64,000 nt of DNA from Prostheceraeus crozeri. Its lineage: Eukaryota > Platyhelminthes > Polycladida > Euryleptidae. Location of the stretch: positions 108,470 through 172,469 of the forward strand of contig CAJQUW010006272.1 in NCBI GenBank assembly GCA_907163375.1, written 5' to 3'. This document shows positions 35,470 to 44,250 of the stretch, piece by piece (the first letter of the stretch is position 1; the number at the start of each line of letters is the position of its first letter). Below the pieces are notes generated by a model that was not told the origin of the DNA, searched no databases, and was given only the letters and a program-made list of their open reading frames with translations. Both the position numbers and the translations under genes were made by a program.

Positions 35470-35771
35470 AGTAGTGAAAACTGTGCCCTACTTGCGACGG
35501 ATAGGTACATGGATGGGTACATGTAAAATTTAGTGTTATCAATAGGTACATGGATAGGAACATGTATAATTCAGTGTTATGAATAGGAACTTGTATGAGA
35601 TCTGTTTTACTGGATAGGTACATGTGTTTGGTACAATCGGTTGAGCACACTGTGTTTCGGAACGTCTATGAGCGAACTTGTGTGGTTTGGTTCTGAGCAC
35701 TTGGGTACGTACCGATAGACGTCCGTTGTTTGATTTTGAATGGGTTTGCTCAATTGCGACTATTGTGACAA
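35470..35771 (+). repeat. Polinton terminal inverted repeat, left
   Basis: About 302 bp, mirrored at 57,775-58,078. It contains tandem GGATAGGTACATG / AATAGGAACATG motifs with a period near 50 bp, followed by CGGAACGTCTATGAGCGAAC and GGGTACGTACCGATAGA. It is non-coding; frames read across it on both strands are spurious. Confidence 0.95.
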
Positions 35772-35905
35772 TTATTTTAATGTAGCACTATTTAGATGTG
35801 AAACTTTACTGTGCAGTTATGATTTAGTTGCTCCCCAATAAGAAAACCAATTCCAGAACTATGTTTAAAATGAAAAAGACAAGAGATTTACAATGTAAGT
35901 TTAAT

Positions 35906-36196
35906 TCATGCATTAAAAATAAATGATGGGTACAGATCACGTCCCTCAGGCGAATCCATGATCTTCAGGAAGTCATCACACCATTCATGAAATGTCTGAT
36001 TGTTGCTAAAGTCATGGTCACACTCGTGTACCGGACACTTCACCGGTAGTCCACTCCGCCTTTGAAGTGCTGACACAGTCAAGGTTTTCCACAGGGCCAC
36101 TTTGCAGCCGCAACAGAGATGCACGGTCATATCCAACTGACCTCCCATAATGACTTGGCTGTCATTTTGAAAATAAAATAATGGTTTAGAGGACAT
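35906..36196 (-). CDS. Polinton small Cys/His protein, unknown
   Basis: A 96-residue frame with CCGCKVALW near the middle and CPVHECDHDF followed by FHEWCDDFL. The Cys and His spacing suggests a zinc-binding fold, but I do not recognise the family. A TATATAAAG-like box lies 58 bp upstream at 36,254-36,261. It is the outermost gene on the left and is transcribed towards the terminal repeat, away from its plus-strand neighbour. The frame looks whole. Confidence 0.5.
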   Translation of the reverse strand: MSSKPLFYFQNDSQVIMGGQLDMTVHLCCGCKVALWKTLTVSALQRRSGLPVKCPVHECDHDFSNNQTFHEWCDDFLKIMDSPEGRDLYPSFIFNA

Positions 36197-36253
36197 GCTT
36201 CTTGTTATGGAACGTTGAGGATAAGTACTTAACAGTTTGGAACAATGACATCC

Positions 36254-36261
36254 TTTATATA
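36254..36261 (-). promoter_or_regulatory. TATA box for the small Cys/His gene
   Basis: ATATAAAG on the minus strand, 58 bp upstream of the start codon. Together with the box at 36,330 it makes a compact divergent promoter. Confidence 0.5.
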
Positions 36262-36329
36262 GTTATATATTCTTTAGGGAAGTTCGGTACCTCTCTGATT
36301 GGCTGTTAGGATTTCCTTTGTTTAAAAAG

Positions 36330-36337
36330 TATATAAG
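36330..36337 (+). promoter_or_regulatory. TATA box for the 153-residue gene
   Basis: TATATAAG, 82 bp before the start codon at 36,419. The same octamer recurs before other genes of this Polinton. Confidence 0.55.
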
Positions 36338-36418
36338 TCCGAGGTTTGTACCAATTCTTATCAAAGGTTCTAATCCTCACGTTTACAAGTTACAATTATT
36401 TTAAATCTACAAGTCATA

Positions 36419-36880
36419 ATGGATCGCAAACAGGAAGCCGCAGTTGAGAACCGTACTGCTGATCGTACCACTTCGCCAGTGGAACGTACCAATACACCTC
36501 CCCAATCTCCGATGGAGCGATCTACAACACCAAACGAGCCGGTGGTGTTCACCCAAGCCCCTGCATCGCCCGACTACTCGAGTGATGAAGATAGTGACGT
36601 ATCAATCGAGACGATGCGTCACATGAATAAGAAGTCCATGCGAACGCCACTTTATGGAAGGGTCACTGTCAAAGTGAAGAACGCCCCGAAAAAGTACCAC
36701 ACCAAACGGGTCTTCATGCGAATGGAGCCGAACGAGCGGAACCTCACAACCGCTCTCGAATTTTCGGTCATCGACCTTGACACACCACGTCGCTGTCCCT
36801 GTGCGCCCAAAAAGACCAGGATCCATGTGCAAGTGGACTTGAAAAAACTTGTACCCTTTCCTTACCTTGATGACATTTAG
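36419..36880 (+). CDS. Polinton 153-residue protein, unknown
   Basis: The first 60 residues are rich in Ser, Thr, Pro and Glu (TTSPVERTNTPPQSP, SPDYSSDEDSD) and look disordered and open to phosphorylation. The second half is basic and beta-like (RVTVKVKNAPKKYHTKRVFM, RIHVQVDLKKLVPFPY). I do not know a matching family. It reads away from the minus-strand Cys/His gene from a shared promoter region. The frame is whole. Confidence 0.5.
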   Translation: MDRKQEAAVENRTADRTTSPVERTNTPPQSPMERSTTPNEPVVFTQAPASPDYSSDEDSDVSIETMRHMNKKSMRTPLYGRVTVKVKNAPKKYHTKRVFMRMEPNERNLTTALEFSVIDLDTPRRCPCAPKKTRIHVQVDLKKLVPFPYLDDI

Positions 36881-37134
36881 TGTGTTTTTTCTTAATCTCT
36901 TCATTTAATATTCATTTGTATATATGAACAGACTTGTTTTATCATTTCACAAATCGGTCTTCAATTAAGGTCTGAATGGGAAAGGGGAATAACTATCTAC
37001 AATTAATGATGTTCAATAACTGAATTGAAACAAAAAAAATCAAATATGAAGACTTCAACTTGAAATAAATAGGAACATATAACTTTTAAAGAAACAGTTA
37101 TGTTGTTAATTTTAAAATGCTTGTAGCAGTCCAG

Positions 37135-37460
37135 GATGATATCATACATGTGTCATACACGACACCATATGAATGAGAATGAAAAGACCTTTCGAATGAT
37201 ATAAGGTATGTACCTATTCGATGGGAAAATCCTAGTTGTATGCAACTGTATGCAAGCAGACAAATGTTAGATTTTTAAATTCACTAAGTTTTTAGCCCAT
37301 TCTTTAAAGACATGTAGCTCTCTAGTTATATGTCATACATGTGTCATACAATACACCATTAGAATCAGCATGAAAAGAGCATTCGAATGATATATTGTAT
37401 GTACCCATTTGCTGAAAAAATCCTAGTTGTATGCATCTGTATGTAACTTGAAAAAATTCT
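37135..37460. repeat. Imperfect tandem repeat of about 190 bp, two copies, in the Polinton
   Basis: ATACATGTGTCATACA, CATTCGAATGATAT / TTTCGAATGATATA and AAATCCTAGTTGTATGCA recur at about 37,145 and 37,332, 37,194 and 37,381, and 37,227 and 37,419. The copies have diverged at perhaps one base in five. Confidence 0.6.
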
Positions 37461-37568
37461 AAGTTTTTTTACAAAAATGACCAAGTTTACGAATTTTCAA
37501 AGTTAAAGTTTTACAACTAAAAATGACCATAATATACATACCTCTACACTTGACCTTGACCTTTGACC

Positions 37569-37622
37569 TTCATACACTTCATACACTTCATACACTTCAT
37601 ACACTTCATACACTTCATACAC
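37569..37622. repeat. (TTCATACAC)6 minisatellite
   Basis: Six exact copies of a 9-bp unit. They are followed by a G-run and the hairpins at 37,650-37,731. Confidence 0.95.
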
Positions 37623-37684
37623 GGCGGGGGGGGCCTCAAAATTTCTCGGGCGCTTCGCGCCCTCGATATTTTTCGGATTATGGT

Positions 37685-37731
37685 GTAAATAAATTTTCGA
37701 GTGCGCTTCGCGCACTCGAAAATTTATTTAC
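37685..37731. other. Perfect 22-bp hairpin with TTC loop
   Basis: GTAAATAAATTTTCGAGTGC, extended by GC, pairs perfectly with its complement around the loop TTC. A smaller hairpin of the same design (GGGCGC-TTC-GCGCCC) lies at about 37,651-37,665. Both lie in the gene-free part of the Polinton. A perfect stem in an otherwise eroded element suggests a recent insertion or a maintained structure. Confidence 0.85.
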
Positions 37732-37832
37732 CCATGGGTTCCGGGTGCCATAGATACTCTTCTTGCTTCCCTAACCCTAAACATAACCCTAACCTCAACC
37801 CTAACTCTCATCATTAAATTTGATTATTTAAA

Positions 37833-37979
37833 TTTTAGCGCGAAATTTGAAATTTCGAATTTTGGCGCGCAATTTGAAATTTACAATTTCTTAAACAATT
37901 CAAGCATCTGATATCTTAAAATTCACGTCATTTAAATTTTTGGCGCGAAATACGAATTTTCGAAATTTAGCGCTGAATT
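37833..37979. promoter_or_regulatory. Cluster of four E2F-like sites
   Basis: TTTTAGCGCGAAA (37,833), TTTTGGCGCGCAA (37,860), TTTTTGGCGCGAAA (37,937) and AAATTTAGCGCTGAATT (37,963) resemble the E2F consensus TTTSSCGC with its palindromic flank. They lie about 300 bp upstream of a TATATAAAG box (38,282) that precedes the intron-containing gene. Function is inferred; AT-rich context makes some of the match cheap. Confidence 0.35.
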
Positions 37980-38281
37980 CAAATTTTAATGTTCTATTCA
38001 AATCACACGTTTTATATCTTCAAATATCAATCATTATATGACTATTTATAATAACATGTATATCAAAATAATATATCAGTCCATCAGTTCATATTACTTT
38101 GAATTCACTCTACTGTTTACATGTAGAAATCTTTCAACACATTTGATGGCACTTCCATTTCTAAGGTTAAAAATAAACCAGCTGTTCCAATTCTTGTTTG
38201 AGTTATCAATTTTTGTTTGACCGTACCAATTCCAGGATGTGATGTCATAAGGTCTTTGTTCATAGTTGCTTTGTCAATTTC

Positions 38282-38290
38282 ATATATAAA
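38282..38290 (+). promoter_or_regulatory. TATA box of the intron-containing Polinton gene
   Basis: TATATAAAG, with a likely start about 30 bp on. A good splice donor (GTGAGT at 38,395) follows. A pyrimidine-rich acceptor (TTTTTTTTCCTATATAG, ending 39,032) stands two bases before the start codon, so a 5'UTR intron of about 640 bp is likely. A second TATATAAA at 38,972 lies inside that intron and could be an alternative promoter. Confidence 0.45.
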
Positions 38291-39034
38291 GAAGTTGCAC
38301 ACAACGAATTTTCACTCATTTTCAAATAATTCAGTGTTCATAGCAGACGTCGTTCTTCGTTCCTCCGTTCTCCGATTCGTACTACAATTCTGAAGTGAGT
38401 TTCACTACCATGTTGTGCTACTTTATAGGATATTCGGGAGTAGAAACACTATTAAGTTCTTATAACCAAATAGTTTTAAATATAGAGGCTTGGATTTTAG
38501 AATAGGAACACTTTATGTTACATTATTAACCATGTTCTTTTTTAATTTTTCACCCAAATTTGAGTCATTGAGCGAGAGACATGAATATATCAGTTTAAAT
38601 GTAAGTGTATTTAAATCAACAAGATTTTCACAGTTTGTTTATAAATAAAAGATACCTAAATAAAGCCTTCATCCATTTTAAATATTCAGTCTGTCATCTG
38701 CTAACAGATGTATAAAATTCAAGCTAGTTTAATTAAACAAATTGAGGATTGGTTGAAATTTTCGAAATCTCATTTTCATTCCATTAAATTAATTTCGAAA
38801 TTAAATAATTGCAAATCAGCTGTTTCCAAATTTCAACTCTTCTTATGAGCAAACCCTTTTCGAATAAATATCTAATTTTCGACTTTCGGTTTCAATTTCA
38901 ACTTCAAATTTTATTTCTTTCTCAGATTTCTCCAATATGAAAGTAGCACTTAATAGAGCTTTGTTGATGGTATATAAATGCGTTCTCGTTTAACAAGAGA
39001 TTAAATTATAATCAATTTTTTTTCCTATATAGAA

Positions 39035-40727
39035 ATGGTCCGACAAGAAAGTATTGCGCGACAACGGCTGATCTTTCACTACTGTGAAACATGCCGACTG
39101 CCTGTTCGACATGCCAACAAGAGTGGTCACAAAGACTGTATATTCAAAGAGGATTTCACGTACCTCAATTGCTTAACCTGCAAGACATATGAGAGGAGCA
39201 GCGACAAGGTCAACAGCGCCTCAGCAAAGGCCTTCATTGCCAAACACACGCCCTGTGCCCAACAGAATGGTCGGAAAGGCATCAACCTTACCTCCAAGGC
39301 AGAGAAAAAGAAATTGGAGAGGCTATTTAACAAGGAAAGGCCGACTGAAGGCGTGCTCTCACAGGTGGACGAGCCTGAGGCAAAGAAAGCCCTCAAGTCC
39401 CGAGTACCTAAGAAAGTCCCCAAGTCTCGAGAATTTATTGATGAGACTTTGAGTGATTTCGAGGTAAGTACAGTCAATTCTAAATGCTAACTTGAACGGA
39501 CAATTGACTCACAGTTGACAAAAAGTACTGCTTCCTTTAGATTAAAAATAAATTTGTTGTTAACACATTTCAGGATTTGGTGATGCCCCCACCGAAGAAG
39601 ACAAAGGTGTTGGTGCAGAAAAAACTCATCGTTAAAGATGTGAGAATCTATTTACTTGGGTTATTATTCATATGCATAATTAAATCAATGTTGTTAAAAC
39701 ATTTCAGACTGAACCACCTCAAGTGATGACAGTCGGGTTTGAAGTTGGAAATGTGGTGGAAAACTTGCGAAAGGTAACAAATTAATTTGCTTAATAGCTT
39801 CTAAGAAGAAATCAAATATGAATCTCTTTTTTAGCTGTTTCCAAGTGTTCAATCAATAAATATAAAAAAAAATTTATATAAACATATTGTCACATTTTTC
39901 CGCTTCAGGCTGTGCGATCTCTATCCCTTAAAAAGCATAGGAGCTTTTTAAGCACGCCAGCGACAACCACGTCCATTGAGGACAATGAGGAGAGGCCCTA
40001 CTCCATACGCGAATCATCCTCATCCGAGGATTCTGCAACATCATCCTCATCCGACGATTCTCCAACATCGTCATCCGATGATGACGATGAATCTGTTACT
40101 AATGTAAGTATGAAGCTTGGTTAACTGCTTCAGTGTAGAATTTTCTATTAATACATTTTGAAACTTACTTTTTTGACAATTATCCTAATAAACAATTGTT
40201 TCCTTTGTTTACAGGAGTCCGTCATGTGTGCCTCACAGGAAGAGGTGTCCTTCAGCCACATCCGGGCATCCCCCAGCTGGAGCGTCCGCCTGCTGCTGTC
40301 CCCGATGATGACGCTTGCTCCTCCATCCCCTGTGCGTCCTCTATCGCTCGCAGTTCCTTCTTGTCCGACACCTCCGATTCCACCCCCTCCAACGCCCGCA
40401 GCTCCTTCCTCTTCGTCACCTCCGATCCCAGCCGCAGCTCCTTCCTCCGAGACACCTCCTATCCCTGCCGCAGCTCCTGCTACAGTTCCCAAGGCCCCTC
40501 TCCCAGTGCGAGAGTATGATGTCGACCTCGAAGCAGCGACGGAGGAAGACATTTACTCCAAACTACGCCGTTGCCAAGAGCGTCTGAGGGAGTCCGAGGC
40601 TCGTGAGGCTCAGCTCATGGAGGACAACAGAGGTTTGGTTGAGTCCTTACAAAATATAACTCAATCAAACCTCCTGTTTGCCTCGCAAGTGACCAACATT
40701 CAGATGCACGACAAGAAACATTTATGA
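39035..40727 (+). CDS. Polinton cargo gene with five coding exons, unknown function
   Basis: Coding exons 39,035-39,463, 39,574-39,639, 39,708-39,773, 39,909-40,103 and 40,215-40,727 are bounded by GT-AG introns of 110, 68, 135 and 111 bp, all in phase 0. They give about 422 residues. Exon 1 has CETCRLPVRHANKSGHKDC and CLTCKTYERSS, two Cys pairs with His that could bind zinc. Exon 4 is Ser/Asp-rich and acidic. Exon 5 is Pro/Ala-rich (PPIPPPPTPAAP) and ends in a coiled coil (KLRRCQERLRESEAREAQLM). No known family is recognised. Every exon keeps its frame, so the gene looks whole. Two exons are exactly 66 bp. Introns are uncommon in Polinton genes, so recent capture from a host is possible. Splice sites are predicted by eye. 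Confidence 0.6.
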
Positions 40728-40949
40728 ACATCGAGTGCAGAGACAATGCCATTAGAAAGGTGCGTCTAACGAGGATGGACGACTTGGGTGGCTGCAGTGA
40801 AAGCTGCAGCCACTTGAAGTTGTATCACAATGGTATTGTGAAATGTGTTAGGCTTTGACTTTTTTTCTTTGAAAAATTAATTACTGAAAATTTTATGTGT
40901 TTTCTCTTTACAACAGATCGGAACATATGGTATTGGCTGGTGATGACGC

Positions 40950-40979
40950 TGACGTCATTAGATGGTAGATGTATATAAG
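40950..40979 (+). promoter_or_regulatory. CRE-like site and TATA box of the polymerase gene
   Basis: TGACGTCA (40,950-40,957), the full CREB/ATF palindrome, stands 15 bp before TATATAAG (40,972-40,979). The polymerase start codon follows at 41,011, so the leader must be very short. Confidence 0.55.
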
Positions 40980-42947
40980 GGCTTGCTAATTTCAATCCTC
41001 ATCAATAATCATGATTGTCTGTACCAAGTGTGGAAAAGTATTTACTCTCATAGGCAATTTGCAACGTCATGAAAAATTTTGTAAGTTAGGAAAAACGTAT
41101 CAATGTAGCAAGTGTCCATATAAGACGAATAGGATAGATAATCTTAAGAGACATAAACTTGTATGCAATAATAAACCGAATGATAGCATAACAGAGTCAA
41201 ATTCAAATAATCAAAATAGATCTACTTCTAAGCCAACAACCAGCGCTTCAAGTAACATGCAAAACTTTATGCAATACTGCTCTCGGTGTGGCAAAACGTA
41301 TAACTCTATAAGTAGATTTCGGCAGCATATGAATGTACATAATACAAATAGTGAGATGAATATGCATAATAACTATGGAACTGTTAGTCTCAGCGAAAGC
41401 GCACTCAATGGCCATGCACGTGTGTATGATATCACACCAACAACACCTACTTTGGACATAACATCATTCTTAGAAAGCATGCGTTCCATGTTAGGGAATT
41501 TAGTGTCTGACTTACTAAGGACCTATCAATTGCGCGGTCGTCTGATTGCACAAATTCGTTATGTCCGTTGTAATCCTCAAGAAGAAGAAACTTTTCTCGC
41601 ACACTTTACCTCATCATCCTCAAACTATATTTATGACTATGATGCTTGGTTTCAGGATCATCTAAATAGTCTAATAAATCATATTGAAGCCTTCACAAAA
41701 AAGGGTAGCAATTGGATTATAGATGATGTACAAAATATAGAGTTCAATGTAATAACAAGTCCAATACTGTCAGGTGGACAATCATTTCCTCTACCAAAGA
41801 AGTTAAAAACTCTAAAGCTGTCATTAATGTTAATTCAAATGCAAATGATTGCTTCCTATATGCAGTTTTATCAATATTGCATTATAATGAAGTACCTTAT
41901 TCAAGGAATGAAGTAAAATCATATAGTGAGTGGACATCTGAGCTAAATATGGAAGGCATTTCAACACCAGTATCAATCAAAGATATTCCAGAATTTGAGA
42001 AAAATAATGATATTAAAATTAACATTCACTTTTATGAAAATGGACTCAAAGGTGTTCGATACAATAGTAACTTTACTGGTAGGCAAACGGTTAATATTTT
42101 GCTAATTCTAAACAATGGAGCAGCACACTATTGTGGAATTCCAAAGCTGTCAAGATTGTATAGGAGAACTTTAAAAATACATAAATACTTCTGCGAAAGA
42201 TGCACTCAGTCATTCACATATAAGACAACACTAGAACGACACTTCCAGTTTTGTATTTGAGGAAAAGCACAAATAGAAAAAATGCCATCGGATCTAAAAG
42301 TACTAACACGTAGCATGGAATCAGGGAATTATAGATTATATCTTTTGTTACGGGAAGAACAACAACGTCGCACTACTGACATAATGAGGGTTACTTTCAT
42401 TAGTAGTTTAGAACACTACCACTCATGTTACCTAAGTCAAGATACTAAATCGCTATGTACAACTATTAATTGCATATCATAACTCATGTATATACGCACA
42501 TCCCCATCTTTATACACTATATAAATAATTAAAGCAATGAAGAATATGACAAGAAAATTTATTACAGTTTGCAGCATTTCTCTACAGTTTCTTGTTTTTT
42601 TTTTACATAATTTTACAATATTTACAAAAATTCGTGTTAAAACATTCATCCAACAAATAAGAAAATATTGCAAGAACTATTTACAGAAAATGAAGGAATA
42701 TTTACAACATCATATTTACATGATTTGACAACCATTGTGTACATCAAAAATCACTCTGAAGTTTCCTGCATTTTTTTGTAATACTTGCCGACTCATCTTT
42801 TGTGTTCACTCGTTTTAGTTCATTCTTTGACAAACAATTGTACATTCGTGTGAGAATATGGTCGCTTGAAAAAAGAGCGGTTGATCACATGATTGTCAGT
42901 TGAAACAGCAACAACATGAAAAAGTGAATCAATTTGACGAATGACAC

Positions 42948-44081
42948 TCATAAACTCATTGTACAAAATATCGGAATGAAACACACGACATCCTTACATT
43001 TTGAACAAGACGACTGAATCATAAAAGTTAAAACGGTCTTGGCGGGTATGCCATCCGATGTATAACCTACAAATTGTCCATTACTGAGTTCTACACGCTG
43101 AGCAGTATAGACTTTGTCGATCATCAATGTAGCAATTTTTTCTCTGTCATCCAAAAAACTTGATCTCCTTTGCAGATACTCGAGATCAATCGAACCGGTT
43201 TCAACTGCAGATCCTCTAGACAATGAACGCAGCGTAGTCATAGAGGGCAGAATGAAAATATCTCTTAATTTATTATACAAAGATGCACATGTAATCTGCC
43301 ACAAAAAAGAAAGTGCCAACGTCTTACATGAATATTTTCTGGCATTCTTTGGTACTTGACAAAGTCGTAGCTGCTCAATAACAAAATTTACTAGGTGGTA
43401 CATTTCAAATTCGGGGTCATCTGATTGACTTTCACAATCTAAAAATGTTTCAAGAAAAGAAGCAGCGAGTTCTAGGTACTGCGAGCTACTGTTGTTATCT
43501 AAATGTTTTTCTGACAAATTCTTCGTATAGGCAATAACGTTACAAAGTTGAGAAATAGTTTTTACTTTATCTCCACTGAAGATATGGCGAAAGTTGGAAT
43601 TCGCTAACTTTGATGACAGCACGAATACTCGCACGCTTATGCTTTCGTCGACGATCACCGTAGCTTTGTGAACAGGAGCCATAAGTTCGACGTTAGAAAC
43701 ACTGACATACATAAAAATCAAACACGACTGATGATCTACCTTCACAATATTGGTGGGGAGAGGGTGACTTGAAGAATCACTTAGTTTCGAACGCAGAGCA
43801 TCGAGAGAATCAAACGAATCTTCCTCAATAGATTCTCTGATCAAATTCTCAATTCTATTGTTCTCAAAGGACCGTCGGGAATCAGCAGTCGAATTTGAAG
43901 ATCGGGGAACAGTTGGAGATTTGGTGAAATATTTAAGACACTCTGGGAACACTGAAGGAATTGCCGTTGATTTCAATCGTTTCTTCTGAAGAATTTGCGA
44001 TAATCTACTCTCCCGTCTACTTTCACGTGAGTCGGTCGACGTTGTTTCGAAGTCGTGGTCGTTGAAGTGTTGAAGAATCAC
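42948..44081 (-). pseudogene. P-type transposase, central part
   Basis: A 377-residue frame. It starts with the end of a THAP domain and its linker (HDFETTSTDS, LQKKRLKSTAIPSVFPECL). A long Ser-rich middle follows, and then the start of the catalytic region: LYNKLRDIFILPSMTTLRSL, EKIATLMIDKVYTAQRVELS (first catalytic Asp in LMIDKVY) and FVGYTSDGIPAKTVLTFMIQ. THAP9 and Drosophila P transposase share this order. The rest of the RNase H fold and the GTP-binding insertion are absent; the frame ends after SSCSKCKDVVCFIPIF. A truncated protein of this kind can act as a repressor in P systems, but that is speculation here. Confidence 0.75.
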
Positions 44082-44250
44082 ACACTGTGATTCTCATTAG
44101 GAGTAAAATCCTTTCGTGGGATAGCAGACATTCATCTTGAATGTAGAGCAGGGTCTGTTGGAAACTGAAACATCGAGCATTTCTCAATGACCTAATTTTC
44201 CTGGGCTTATAGCCACTACGACAATTAGGAACGCAGCACATAAACACCAT
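44023..44250 (-). pseudogene. THAP zinc finger, N-terminal part, of the P-type element
   Basis: The frame starts MVFMCCVPNCRSGYKP, the first zinc pair (C-x2-4-C) and the VPNC signature of THAP domains. The central part of the finger (the W and FP block) is missing or unrecognisable, and the end of the finger lies in an overlapping frame (42,948-44,081). A small deletion inside the finger or a lost intron could explain this. Confidence 0.6.

Noticed and set aside
37769-37806. CCCTAA-like repeats as an internal telomere
   Set aside because: Only about four degenerate copies within 40 bp, inside a Polinton; too short to mean a telomere or fusion point.
40148-40552. 134-codon minus-strand Gly/Ala-rich frame
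   Set aside because: Antisense of the Pro/Ala-rich exon 5 of the intron-containing gene.
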